From an uncultured Amaricoccus sp. (lineage in GTDB: Bacteria; Pseudomonadota; Alphaproteobacteria; Rhodobacterales; Rhodobacteraceae), in contig NZ_CALLYO010000375.1 in the NCBI RefSeq assembly GCF_937858865.1, forward strand, positions 1 through 15,991: a stretch of 15,991 nt of DNA, read 5' to 3'. A program made the position numbers and the translations under genes. Numbering within the stretch: position 1 is the stretch's first letter; every line of letters starts with the position of its first letter. Positions 1 to 7,794 of this stretch are shown here, one piece after another. Under the pieces are notes generated by a model, which ran no database searches, was not told the origin of the DNA, and saw only the letters and a program-made list of their open reading frames with translations.

Positions 1-414
1 CCGATGGTCATGGTCTCGGCGCTGACCGGCAAGGGGCTCGACCGGCTGCATGCGGCGATCGTCAAGGCCTATGCGGTCTGGAACGCGCGGATCTCGACCG
101 CGCGGCTCAATCGCTGGCTGAGCCTGCAGGTCGCCGACCACCCGCCCCCGGCGCCGGGCGGGCGGCGGGTGCGGCTGCGCTACATGACGCAGGTGAAGAC
201 GCGGCCGCCGACCTTCGTCCTCTTCGCCTCGGTGCCGGACGCGGTGCCCGAGGACTACCGGCGCTTCCTGATCAATGGGTTGCGGCGGGACTTCGACCTG
301 CCGGGAACGCCGATCCGGCTGCTGCTCCGCGCCGGCGACAATCCCTATGCCGGGCGGCGGCGGCCGAACGTGACCGCGCTCGACAAGCACAAGCCGCGCC
401 GCTTCGAGGGCTGA
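1..414 (+). CDS. der: Ribosome biogenesis GTPase Der (EngA), C-terminal fragment
   Basis: Der is an essential tandem-GTPase protein that helps assemble the 50S ribosomal subunit. Only the last part is present: the frame is open from the window edge and 137 residues are visible to the TGA at 412-414. The start of the fragment ([12 protein letters not shown]) matches the G5 'SA' motif that closes the second G domain. The rest is the C-terminal KH-like domain, with the family pattern LNRWL, then [16 protein letters not shown], and [19 protein letters not shown]. The tail ends in basic residues, as usual in this family. Both GTP-binding P loops lie upstream of the window. The ATG at base 4 is an internal methionine, not the start. 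Identification is firm from the KH-like domain motifs. Confidence 0.93.
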   Translation, partial: PMVMVSALTGKGLDRLHAAIVKAYAVWNARISTARLNRWLSLQVADHPPPAPGGRRVRLRYMTQVKTRPPTFVLFASVPDAVPEDYRRFLINGLRRDFDLPGTPIRLLLRAGDNPYAGRRRPNVTALDKHKPRRFEG

Positions 415-546
415 TACGGCCGCTGGCGGACTGAATCGGGATCGAGGGGGATTCCGGTCGTGTTAACAGCGACTTGAGCGGACTGGAATGCGGCCGGAAA
501 GGGGCTGGAAAGCGGCCATACGAATTGCGGTCGTGACCGGAGGTTA
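415..546. other. Intergenic stretch between der and the IS element, with an IS-end-like motif
   Basis: No plausible gene is seen here. Bases 462-490 resemble the left terminus of the neighbouring IS630 element (543-571): both run GTTA, CAGCG, TTG, GCG, GACTG, AAT in the same order with small gaps. The 10-mer GACTGAATCG also occurs both at 429-438 and inside the IS at 563-572, in each case followed by GGATTCC. This could be the remains of an older related insertion. No strong terminator for der is visible. Confidence 0.4.
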
Positions 547-568
547 CAGCGGGTTGCGCGAAGACTGA
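547..568 (+). repeat. Left terminal inverted repeat of the IS630 element
   Basis: The repeat begins with CAGCGGGTTGCG directly after TA at 545-546. It pairs with the reverse complement of 1575-1596, with matches concentrated in the blocks AGCGG, TGCG and CTGA. The blocks align without gaps. Confidence 0.7.
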
Positions 569-624
569 ATCGAAAGGATTCCCATAGGACTCGGTTTGTG
601 ATTCAACCTCGTCGGAGGTGGATC

Positions 625-1583
625 ATGGGCAAGCCATATTCGATTGATCTTCGCGAGCGGATTTCTGTGTTCGTTGCGCGGGGTGGGTCGCGGCGGGAGG
701 CGGCGCGGCACTTTGCGGTGAGCGTGAGCACGGCGGTACGGATCGCGGCGCAAGCTGCGGAGCGCGGTACGCTGGCGCCGCTCCGGCTCGGTCGGCCGCC
801 GGGGGGAGGCAAGCTGGCGCCCTACATGGAGTTTCTGATCGAGATCGTCGAGGCGGTGCCGGACATCGCGCTCACCGAGCTCGCGGCGGCGCTCGCGGCC
901 GAGCACGGGGTGCGGGTGCACCCGTCCTCGATCTCGCGGGCGCTGACAAGAGCCGGCATCACATACAAAAAAAGTCGCTCCAGGCCGCGGAGCGCGCCCG
1001 GCCCGAGATCCGCGCCGAGCGCGCCCATTGGACCAGGCACACCCAGCCGCGCATGCGCCAGGAGCCGCACCGGCTGACGTTCGTCGACGAGTGCGGCACC
1101 AAGACCAACATGACCAGGACGCGCGGCCGCGCCCGGCGCGGCGAGCGGGTGCGCGACCATGCGCCGTTCCGCCACGCCGGCACCCAGACCTTCGTCGCCG
1201 GGCTGCGCTACGACGGTCTCGTCGCCCCGTGGGTGATCCCGGGCGCCATGGACCGCACCGCCTTCGACACCTGGGTCGAGACCCAGCTCGCGCCGACCCT
1301 GCGCAAGGGCGACGTGGTCATCCTCGACAACCTCAAGGTGCACAGGAGCCCCAAGGCCGCCGCAATCCTGCGTGAGAAGGGCGCCTGGTTCCTGTTCCTG
1401 CCGCGCTACTCGCCTGATCTCAATCCGATCGAGATGGCCTTCGCCAAGCTCAAGGCCCACCTGCGCCGCATCGGCGCCCGCACCCTCGACACCCTCTGGT
1501 GCGCCGTCGGCGAAATCTGCGGCCTCTTCGATCCCGACGAGTGCTGGAACTACTTCAAGGAAGCCGGATATGTGTCAGACTAA
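625..1583 (+). CDS. IS630-family transposase, two frames joined by a -1 shift near base 972
   Basis: This DDE transposase cuts and joins the IS ends. The start is the ATG at 625, after GGAGG at 614-618; a GTG at 598 is also in frame but has no comparable site. The N-terminal part (625 to about 972) is a helix-turn-helix region (DLRERI, REAARHFAVS) followed by a second winged-helix-like segment ending RAGITYKK. In frame zero the protein becomes arginine/proline-rich nonsense and stops at 1075-1077. Shifting by -1 in the A7 run at 967-973 restores the family sequence KSLQAAERARPEIRAERAHW and leads into the catalytic domain. The catalytic residues there are Asp (codon 1086, FVDECGT), Asp (codon 1326, VILDN) and Glu (codon 1431, NPIEMAF), giving DD34E spacing. 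Programmed frameshifting is known for IS630 members; a one-base deletion is the alternative. Confidence 0.88.
967..973 (+). other. A7 slippery run at the transposase frame junction
   Basis: Seven A residues form codons AAA AAA plus the first base of AGT in the incoming frame. A P-site tRNA-Lys on 970-972 can re-pair one base back on AAA and continue with AAG TCG CTC, the frame that encodes the catalytic domain. An extra A added by RNA polymerase slippage would give the same result. Confidence 0.6.
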
Positions 1584-1596
1584 ACGCACGCCGCTT
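1575..1596 (-). repeat. Right terminal inverted repeat of the IS630 element
   Basis: Read on the minus strand from 1596 it begins AAGCGGCGTGCG and matches the left end at 15 of 22 positions. It is followed by TA at 1597-1598, the second copy of the target duplication. The transposase stop codon (1581-1583) lies inside this repeat. Confidence 0.7.
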
Positions 1597-1655
1597 TAAC
1601 GCGGGGTCGCGCCGGCGACAGGACCGAACCGTTCACCGGCGGACGTATGACGGCC

Positions 1656-2567
1656 TCAGCCGGGGGAGAGGCCGCGCAGGCGCTCGGAGCGGCGGCGCAG
1701 CAGCTCGAGGACGGTCAGGAGCGCGACGGAGATCGCCACGAGGATGGTGGCGATGGCGAGGATCGTCGGCGAGATCTGCTCGCGGATGCCGTTCCACATC
1801 TGCCGCGGGATGGTCTGCTGCTCGGGGGCGGCGACGAAGAGGACGACCACCACCTCGTCGAAGGAGGTGACGAAGGCGAAGAGCGCCCCCGAGATCACCC
1901 CCGGCATGATGAGCGGCATGGTCACCTGGAAGAAGGTACGGGTCGGCGAGGCGCCGAGGCTGGCCGCGGCGCGGTTCAGCGACTGGTCGAAGCCGACGAG
2001 CGTCGCCGTCACGGTGATGATGACGAAGGGGATGCCGAGCGTCGCATGCGCGAGGATGATGCCGACGTAGGAGTGGGCGAGCCCGACCATCGAGTAGAAG
2101 AAGAAGAGCCCGGTCGCGGTGATGATGATCGGCACGATCATCGGCGAGATGAGGATCGCCATGATGGTGCGGCGGAAGGGCATCTCCGGCCGCGAGAGGC
2201 CGAGGGCGGCCAGCGTGCCGAGGACGGTGGCGATGAGCGTGGCGAAGAAGCCGATGATGAGCGAGTTCTTCGCCGCCCGCACCCAGGAGGCGTTGTGCCA
2301 GACGTCCGACCACCAGGCGGCGTCGCGCGGCGCGTCCGGCGCCACCATGCCGAAGGTGAGGAGCCGGTCGTACCAGCGCAGCGAGTAGCCCTCGGGATCG
2401 AGCCGCAGCATCTTCTCGCTGAAGGTGAAATAGGCCTCGGCGTTGAACGAGAGCGGGATGATGATGAGGATCGGCGCGATCAGGAAGAGGAAGATCAGCG
2501 CGCAGATCACCAAGTAGGTATAGTGCCAGGCGCGCTCGAGGGGGGAGGCGTAGATCGGAAGCGCCAT
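1656..2567 (-). CDS. ABC transporter permease, PotC/PotI type
   Basis: One of two inner-membrane subunits of a type I ABC importer of the polyamine/opine class. It has 303 residues, close to the usual PotC length of about 260-280. Hydrophobic segments fall at roughly residues 16-39, 101-124, 132-158, 164-190, 222-245 and 264-290, giving six helices. The EAA loop that docks on the ATPase is at about 195-222 (LNRAAASLGASPTRTFFQVTM). The gene starts 4 bases after the stop of the upstream permease, so the two are probably translationally coupled. It is the last gene of the operon. Fewer than 100 bases separate its stop from the IS630 element. Family assignment is secure; the exact substrate cannot be read from the permease. 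Confidence 0.92.
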   Translation of the reverse strand: MALPIYASPLERAWHYTYLVICALIFLFLIAPILIIIPLSFNAEAYFTFSEKMLRLDPEGYSLRWYDRLLTFGMVAPDAPRDAAWWSDVWHNASWVRAAKNSLIIGFFATLIATVLGTLAALGLSRPEMPFRRTIMAILISPMIVPIIITATGLFFFYSMVGLAHSYVGIILAHATLGIPFVIITVTATLVGFDQSLNRAAASLGASPTRTFFQVTMPLIMPGVISGALFAFVTSFDEVVVVLFVAAPEQQTIPRQMWNGIREQISPTILAIATILVAISVALLTVLELLRRRSERLRGLSPG

Positions 2568-2571
2568 CGGA

Positions 2572-3837
2572 TCACCCGAGCTTCATGTTGTCGACCCCGA
2601 CCAGCCGGTCGTAGAGCCAGTAGAGGGCGAGGACCGCGGCGAGGAGCAGCGCCGCGAGCGCCGCGGCCAGCGACCAGTTGAGCGAATTCTGCATGTGGAA
2701 GGCGATGAGGTTCGAGATCAGCTGCCCGGAGGCGCCGCCGACCAGCGCCGGGGTGATGTAGTAGCCGACCGCGAGGATGAAGACGAGGAGCGAGCCCGCC
2801 CCGATCCCGGGCAGGGTCTGCGGCAGGTAGACCCGGCGGAAGGCGGTCCAGGAGGTCGCGCCGAGCGAACGGGCCGCGCGCACGTAGGAGGGGTTGATCG
2901 TGCGCATCACCGAGTAGAGCGGCAGCACCATGAAGGGCAAAAGGATGTGAGTCATGGCGATGACCGTGCCGGCCTGGTTGTACATGAGCTCGACCCGCCC
3001 GGTGTCGCCGATGATGCCGAGCGAGACCAGCGCGTTGTTGAGCACCCCCTGGCCCTGCAGGATCACCATCCAGGCGGTGGTGCGCACCAGGAGCGAGGTC
3101 CAGAAGGGCAGGAGCACCAGGATCATCAGGAGGTTCGAGTAGCGCAGGGGCAGCGTCGCGAGCAGGTGCGCGATCGGGAAGCCGAGCAGCAGGCAGAGGA
3201 AGGTGATGAGCGCCGAGAGCAGGAAGGTGCGCTGGAAGAGCGTGAGATAGACCGCCCGGTCCGGCGCGACGCGGGTGACGCTGCCGTCGAGGTCGCGGGT
3301 GCGGTCGACGGCCGCGAGGTAGAAGTTCGCCGTGTAGGCGGTCGAGACCTGGCGCATGGTGCTCCAGAGCGCCGGGTCGCCCCATTTCGCGTCGATATCG
3401 AGCAGTGCCTCGCGGTAGGGGGCCTCCAGCCGGCCGGCGCGGCGCCCGGCGGCGGTGAAGAGCGAGCGGGTGCCCTGCATCTCGTAGTTCACCCGCGTGC
3501 CGACCGCGCCGATGGTGCGCGCCTCGGCCGCGGCGGCGAGGTAGGCGATCAGGGCGGCAAGGGCGGCCTCGTCCGGCTCGGTCCCGGCCGGGGTGTCGCG
3601 GAACCAGGCCGCGACCTGCGGCATGTTGTCGACGAAGGTCGGGTTGTGCACCGAGCGGTGCAGCATCTGCCCGATCGGGACGACGAAGGTGACGAGGACG
3701 AAAAACAGGAGCGGCGCGACGAGCAGGAACGCCCGCCGCCGGGCGCGGGTCTGCGCGCGCGCGAGGGCGACCTTCAGCGGCCGGCCGTCGGCGGCCCGCA
3801 TGATGCCTGCGCTCTGGTCTGCCGGGATGTCGGCCAT
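2572..3837 (-). CDS. ABC transporter permease, PotB/PotH type, with a long loop after helix 1
   Basis: Second inner-membrane subunit of the importer, 421 residues. I chose the ATG at 3837 because GAGGAG lies just upstream on the minus strand; an in-frame ATG at 3921 would add 28 arginine/glycine-rich residues overlapping the binding-protein stop. Predicted helices are near residues 37-58, 203-229, 234-258, 290-310, 346-367 and 390-409. The EAA loop is at about 318-345 (YVRAARSLGATSWTAFRRVY). PotB proteins are usually near 280-300 residues; the excess lies in a hydrophilic stretch of about 140 residues between helices 1 and 2, expected on the periplasmic side. It lies 65 bases after the binding-protein gene and 4 bases before the partner permease. 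The loop might contact the binding protein; that is inference. Confidence 0.92.
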   Translation of the reverse strand: MADIPADQSAGIMRAADGRPLKVALARAQTRARRRAFLLVAPLLFFVLVTFVVPIGQMLHRSVHNPTFVDNMPQVAAWFRDTPAGTEPDEAALAALIAYLAAAAEARTIGAVGTRVNYEMQGTRSLFTAAGRRAGRLEAPYREALLDIDAKWGDPALWSTMRQVSTAYTANFYLAAVDRTRDLDGSVTRVAPDRAVYLTLFQRTFLLSALITFLCLLLGFPIAHLLATLPLRYSNLLMILVLLPFWTSLLVRTTAWMVILQGQGVLNNALVSLGIIGDTGRVELMYNQAGTVIAMTHILLPFMVLPLYSVMRTINPSYVRAARSLGATSWTAFRRVYLPQTLPGIGAGSLLVFILAVGYYITPALVGGASGQLISNLIAFHMQNSLNWSLAAALAALLLAAVLALYWLYDRLVGVDNMKLG

Positions 3838-3902
3838 GCGGCTCCTCGCGGGGTTGCCGGGGCGGGCGGCGCCGCCCCGGCCGGTCGTCGTGGGGCTTCG
3901 CC

Positions 3903-4976
3903 TCAGCTGGCGGCGAGCCATGCGTTGAAGCGCTCGTTCAGCTCGATGTCATGGTCGGCCCAGAACTCGATGTCGGTGGTGAGCGCATCAGCCACGTAGT
4001 CGGGGTTGGTCGGCATGTGCGGACCCATCTCGGTCTTGCCGTCCTTGAACAGCCCGACCAGCGGCGACGAGGATTTGCGCGCCGGGCCGTAGCTGATGAA
4101 GCCCGCCTGGTCGGCGAGCCGCTGGGTGTCGGTCGACCACTTGATGAACTCCCAGGCCGCGTCCTTGTGTGGCGCCCCCTTGGGGATGACCCAGAGGTTG
4201 AAGTCGTAGATCTGGTTCGGCCAGAGGAGCGCGAACGGCTGGTTCTCCTCCATCATCGCGTTGAAGATGCGGCCATTGTAGGCGGTCGTCATCACCACCT
4301 CGCCGTCGGCGAGCAGCTGCGGCGGCTGGGCGCCGGCCTCCCACCAGATCACCTGGTCCTTGATGGTGTCGAGCTTGGCGAAGGCGCGGTCGACACCCTC
4401 GGGGGTGCCGAGCACGTCGTAGACCTCGGCCGGCGGCACGCCGTCGGCCATCAGCGCCAGCTCGAGCGAGTATTTCGCGCCCTTGCGCAGGCCGCGCTTG
4501 CCGGGGAACTTCTCCAGATCGAAGAAGTCGGCGGACGAGGTAGGGGCCACGCCGGTGTCGGTGCGGTAGGCGATCAGCGTCGAATAGACGATGGTGCCGA
4601 CGCCGCAGTCGTAGAGGCCGCCCTCGATGAAGTCATCGGCCGCCGGCGTGCCGTCGGCGCCGTCGGGCAGCTCGTCGATCGGCAGCACCTCGAGCGCGCC
4701 CTCGTCGCAGAGACGCACGAGATCCGAGGGCTCGACGTCGGCGATGTCGATCGAGACGTTGCCGGCCTCGACCTGGGCCTTGATCGGGGTCGCCGGGTTG
4801 TCGGCGTCGATCGAATTGATCTTGATTCCGGTCAGCGCCATGTAGGGCTTGTGGTAGGCCTCCATCTGGCTCGCGCCGTAGGCGCCGCCCCAGGAGACGA
4901 TGTTGAGCTCGCCCTGCGCGGCGGCCGCGAAGCCGACGCACATGAGCGTGCTGGTGAGAAACAGCATTCTCTTCAT
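3903..4976 (-). CDS. Periplasmic substrate-binding protein of the ABC importer, PotD/PotF-like
   Basis: This is the 357-residue extracellular solute-binding protein that delivers substrate to the permeases. The ATG at 4976 follows AAGGAG on the minus strand. Residues 1-20 form a Sec signal peptide (KR, a hydrophobic core, then AAAA before QG). The mature protein opens with LNIVSWGGAYGASQMEAY, the first strand and helix typical of PotD-like family 1 binding proteins. Later family features are EGGLYDCGVGTIVYSTLIAY, WWEAGAQPPQLLADGEV and FNLWVIPKGAPHKDAAWEFI. It sits between the ATPase gene (62-base gap) and permease 1 (65-base gap). An open frame running through to 6149 is an accident of composition and does not make a longer protein. 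Polyamine-like substrates are known in the family; the actual ligand is not determined here. Confidence 0.92.
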   Translation of the reverse strand: MKRMLFLTSTLMCVGFAAAAQGELNIVSWGGAYGASQMEAYHKPYMALTGIKINSIDADNPATPIKAQVEAGNVSIDIADVEPSDLVRLCDEGALEVLPIDELPDGADGTPAADDFIEGGLYDCGVGTIVYSTLIAYRTDTGVAPTSSADFFDLEKFPGKRGLRKGAKYSLELALMADGVPPAEVYDVLGTPEGVDRAFAKLDTIKDQVIWWEAGAQPPQLLADGEVVMTTAYNGRIFNAMMEENQPFALLWPNQIYDFNLWVIPKGAPHKDAAWEFIKWSTDTQRLADQAGFISYGPARKSSSPLVGLFKDGKTEMGPHMPTNPDYVADALTTDIEFWADHDIELNERFNAWLAAS

Positions 4977-5038
4977 TCGGGATGCTCCTTGGGTTGGAAA
5001 CGTTCTGGCTTGGGATGGCTCGTGCATCGCGCCCTCCG

Positions 5039-6142
5039 TCAGTGGGGATCGAGCGCGCGCGCGTCGGGGGTGACCCAGCCGATGGCCACCCGCTCGCCGG
5101 GCTCGAGCTTGCGCTGGCCGATGCTGTTGCGGCACTTCATCACGAAGTTGTCGTTGCCCGCGACCCGCATCCGGGTGCGGAAGGTGTCGCCCATGTAGAT
5201 GAACTCGAGCACCTCCGCCTCGACGGTGCGCGCCCCGGGCGGCAGGCGCTCGGGCTTGAACTCGACGCGCTCGGGGCGGATCGAGACGGTGGTCCGCTCG
5301 CCGGCCGCGCTCACGTTGACCGGCACCGCCTCGATGAGCTCGCCGCCGGCGAGCCGCACGGTGCAGGCGCCGTCGGCGATCGTCTCGACCGTGCCGGGGA
5401 GCGTGTTGTTCTCGCCGATGAACTGGGCGACGAAGCTGTTCGCCGGCCGCTCGTAGAGCTCCTCGGGCGGGGCGAGCTGCTGGATGCGGCCGTCGTTGAA
5501 GACGGCGACCCGGTCGGACATGGTCAGCGCCTCGGACTGGTCGTGGGTGACGTAGACCACCGTCACGCCGAGCGCGTCGTGCAGGTGCTTGATCTCGAAC
5601 TGCATGTGCTCGCGCAGCTGCTTGTCGAGCGCGCCGAGGGGCTCGTCCATGAGGACGAGTTCGGGCTCGAAGACGAGGGCGCGGGCGAGGGCGATGCGCT
5701 GCTGCTGGCCGCCCGAGAGCTGCGCCGGGCGCCGCCCGCCGAACCTGCCCATCTGTACCATGTCGAGGGCGCGCTTGATCTTGGCCTCGATCTCGGCCTT
5801 GCCGAGGTTCCTGACCTGCAGCGGGAAGGCGAGGTTCTCCGCCACCGTCATGTGCGGGAAGAGCGCGTAGTTCTGGAACACCATGCCGATGCCGCGCTTG
5901 TGCGGCGGGATGTTGTTGATCGGCCGCCCGGCGAGGCGGATCTCGCCGTGCGTCGCCGTCTCGAAGCCGGCGAGCATCATCAGGCAGGTGGTCTTGCCCG
6001 AGCCGGAGGGGCCGAGCATGGTCAGGAACTCCCCCTTGCCGATCGAGAGGTTGAGGTCCTTCACCACCAGGGTCTCGCCGTCGTAGCTCTTCTGCACGTG
6101 CTCGAAAGCCACGAAGGCCGCGTCGCCGCGTTCGACCGCCAT
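5039..6142 (-). CDS. ABC transporter ATP-binding protein, PotA-like
   Basis: Cytoplasmic ATPase that powers the importer, 367 residues. The chosen start is the ATG at 6142 (MAVERGDAAF), with AGGGA about 8 bases upstream; the frame stays open to 6265, but that extra stretch is arginine/proline-rich and unlike the family. Motifs in order: Walker A GPSGSGKT at about 44-51, Q-loop Gln near 90, signature LSGGQQQR at about 142, Walker B VLMDEP at about 163-168 with the D-loop GALD, and switch His near 200 (VTHDQ). The C-terminal third is a TOBE regulatory domain (SIRPERVEF, IYMGDTFR). It is the first gene of the operon, transcribed away from the ATP-grasp gene across a divergent region. A PotA-type transporter subunit is clear; substrate specificity is not. 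Confidence 0.94.
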   Translation of the reverse strand: MAVERGDAAFVAFEHVQKSYDGETLVVKDLNLSIGKGEFLTMLGPSGSGKTTCLMMLAGFETATHGEIRLAGRPINNIPPHKRGIGMVFQNYALFPHMTVAENLAFPLQVRNLGKAEIEAKIKRALDMVQMGRFGGRRPAQLSGGQQQRIALARALVFEPELVLMDEPLGALDKQLREHMQFEIKHLHDALGVTVVYVTHDQSEALTMSDRVAVFNDGRIQQLAPPEELYERPANSFVAQFIGENNTLPGTVETIADGACTVRLAGGELIEAVPVNVSAAGERTTVSIRPERVEFKPERLPPGARTVEAEVLEFIYMGDTFRTRMRVAGNDNFVMKCRNSIGQRKLEPGERVAIGWVTPDARALDPH

Positions 6143-6393
6143 GCGCCATTCCCTGTTGCCTGCCGGAGCTTCGGCCCGGTCCGCCCGAACTCTATCCACC
6201 GGATGGCCGGGGCGGAAGCGATTTCCGCGCCCAGCGAGAAGGCAGGCCCAACGCGATCTGCCCAATATCTGCGCAGGGGCGCGCCCGCGTCCCGTCCGCG
6301 CCCCGCCGGACGCTTGCCTTTTGCCAGATGCTCGCCTCTAGTGCTCGCGAGGCGCGCAGGGGCGGGGAGGCGGCCATAGGCATCTTCAACGAG
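6143..6393. promoter_or_regulatory. Divergent control region between the ABC operon and the Anbu cluster
   Basis: This stretch must hold promoters for both directions. On the + strand TTGCCT (6314-6319) and TCTAGT (6337-6342) are separated by exactly 17 bases, a plausible sigma-70 -35/-10 pair; this would put the transcript start near 6349. A strong ribosome-binding sequence GGGGAGG follows at 6364-6370. On the minus strand only a weak TAGAGT-like -10 was seen. No clear operator palindrome was recognised. Confidence 0.35.
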
Positions 6394-7785
6394 ATGTTCG
6401 ACGGCGAGAAGGTCAGGCCCGCCTACGCCGGGCTCGTCGACTGGGTCGAGCGGACCCCGCGCGAGGTGCTCGAGCAGAAGAAGCAGGAGGCCGAGGCGCT
6501 CTTCCGGCGCATCGGCATCACCTTCGCGGTCTACGGCGAGGGCGGCGACACCGAGCGGCTCATCCCCTTCGACATGATGCCGCGCGTCTTCACCGAGCGC
6601 GAGTGGCGCCGCCTCGAACGCGGCGTGAAGCAGCGCGCCCGCGCGCTCAACGCCTTCCTCTGGGACGTCTACCACCGCGCCGAGATCGTCCGCGCCGGCG
6701 TCGTCCCCGCCGACCTCGTCTTCCGCAACGAGGCCTACGAGCCCGCCGTGGTCGGCATCGACCCGCCCGGCCGGGTCTATTCGCACATCGTCGGCATCGA
6801 CCTCGTGCGCACCGGCCCCGAGGACTTCTTCGTGCTCGAGGACAACTGCCGCACCCCCTCCGGCGTCTCCTACATGCTGGAGAACCGCGAGATCATGATG
6901 CGGATGTTCCCCGAGCTCTTCCGCTCGACCCGCATCGCGCCGGTCGACGACTACCCCGAGCGGCTGCGCCGGACGCTCGCCAGCGTGGCCTCGCCCAAGT
7001 GCGACGGCGAGCCGGTCAGCGTCATCCTCTCGCCCGGCGCGTTCAACTCCGCCTACTACGAGCATTCCTTCCTCGCCGACCAGATGGGCGTCGAGCTGGT
7101 CGAGGGGCAGGACCTCTTCGTGCAGGGCGACTTCGTCTACATGCGCACCACCGAGGGCCCGAAGCGGGTGGACGTGATCTACCGCCGCATCGACGACGCC
7201 TTCCTCGACCCGCTCTGCTTCCGCCCCGACTCCATGCTGGGCGTGCCCGGCCTGATGAACGTCTACCGCTCCGGCGGCGTCACCATCTGCTCGGCCCCGG
7301 GCTCGGGCGTCGCCGACGACAAGGCGGTCTATACCTACGTGCCGGAGATGATCCGCTTCTACCTCGGCGAGACGGCGATCCTGAAGAACGTGCACACCTG
7401 GAAATGCGCCGACCCCGAGGACCGCAAGCACGTGCTCGCCAACCTCGAGGACCTCGTCGTCAAGGAGGTGCACGGCTCGGGCGGCTACGGCATGCTGGTG
7501 GGGCCGCGCTCGAGCAAGGAGCAGATCGCCGCCTATGCCGAGCGGATCAAGGCCAACCCCTCCGACTTCATCGCCCAGCCGACGCTCGCCCTCTCCACCT
7601 GCCCGACCTTCGTCGCCGAGGGGCTGGCGCCGCGGCACGTCGACCTGCGCCCCTACTGCCTGGTCGGGCGCGAGGTGCACCTCTGCCCGGGCGGGCTGAC
7701 CCGCGTAGCGCTGACCGAGGGCTCGCTCGTCGTGAACTCGAGCCAGGGCGGCGGGGTGAAGGACACCTGGGTGCTGGCGGACTGA
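6394..7785 (+). CDS. Circularly permuted ATP-grasp type 2 protein (Anbu cluster)
   Basis: ATP-grasp enzymes couple ATP hydrolysis to joining a carboxylate and an amine; this circularly permuted family (formerly DUF404/DUF407) is predicted to form peptide or amide bonds, substrate unknown. From ATG 6394 the protein has 463 residues, near the family length. Hallmarks are the run D150-N-C-R-T-P-S-G-V-S-Y-M-L-E-N-R165, VVKEVHGSGGYGMLVGP from about 355 (putative nucleotide-binding lysine and glycine loop), IAQPTLALSTCPTF, and the C-terminal LVVNSSQGGGVKDTWVL. The start is uncertain: ATG 6328 lies ahead of the likely transcript start, ATG 6394 removes the conserved F-N-E before M, and GGGGAGG points to an in-frame ATA at 6376. 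It is the first of four same-strand genes; the alpha-E gene follows after 9 bases. Confidence 0.9.
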   Translation: MFDGEKVRPAYAGLVDWVERTPREVLEQKKQEAEALFRRIGITFAVYGEGGDTERLIPFDMMPRVFTEREWRRLERGVKQRARALNAFLWDVYHRAEIVRAGVVPADLVFRNEAYEPAVVGIDPPGRVYSHIVGIDLVRTGPEDFFVLEDNCRTPSGVSYMLENREIMMRMFPELFRSTRIAPVDDYPERLRRTLASVASPKCDGEPVSVILSPGAFNSAYYEHSFLADQMGVELVEGQDLFVQGDFVYMRTTEGPKRVDVIYRRIDDAFLDPLCFRPDSMLGVPGLMNVYRSGGVTICSAPGSGVADDKAVYTYVPEMIRFYLGETAILKNVHTWKCADPEDRKHVLANLEDLVVKEVHGSGGYGMLVGPRSSKEQIAAYAERIKANPSDFIAQPTLALSTCPTFVAEGLAPRHVDLRPYCLVGREVHLCPGGLTRVALTEGSLVVNSSQGGGVKDTWVLAD

Positions 7786-7794
7786 AGGGGGCCC

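Larger units (their letters stand above)
547..1596 (+). mobile_element. IS630-family insertion sequence, complete, about 1050 bp
   Basis: The element carries one transposase gene spread over two frames. Its boundaries come from imperfect terminal inverted repeats (547-568 against 1575-1596 reversed, 15 of 22 matching) that sit directly inside TA dinucleotides at 545-546 and 1597-1598. TA target duplication and a length near 1.1 kb are characteristic of IS630 elements. The insertion lies between the 3' ends of der and the ABC permease gene, so it interrupts no visible coding sequence. Intact ends and a transposase interrupted only at a slippery A run suggest recent, possibly still active insertion. 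Confidence 0.85.

Noticed and set aside
2695..3999. 434-residue + strand open frame opposite permease 1 and the binding-protein end
   Set aside because: Low-complexity E/D/R/G-rich product typical of the complement of a GC-rich gene; no start signal or domain.
4977..6149. N-terminal extension joining the ABC ATPase region to the binding protein
   Set aside because: This part is an out-of-frame reading of the ATPase gene. The binding protein has its own AAGGAG site, ATG and signal peptide at 4976.
6328..6330. ATG as start of the ATP-grasp protein
   Set aside because: No ribosome site precedes it, codons 6331-6375 look non-coding, and it lies between the putative -35 and -10 elements. Kept only as an alternative.
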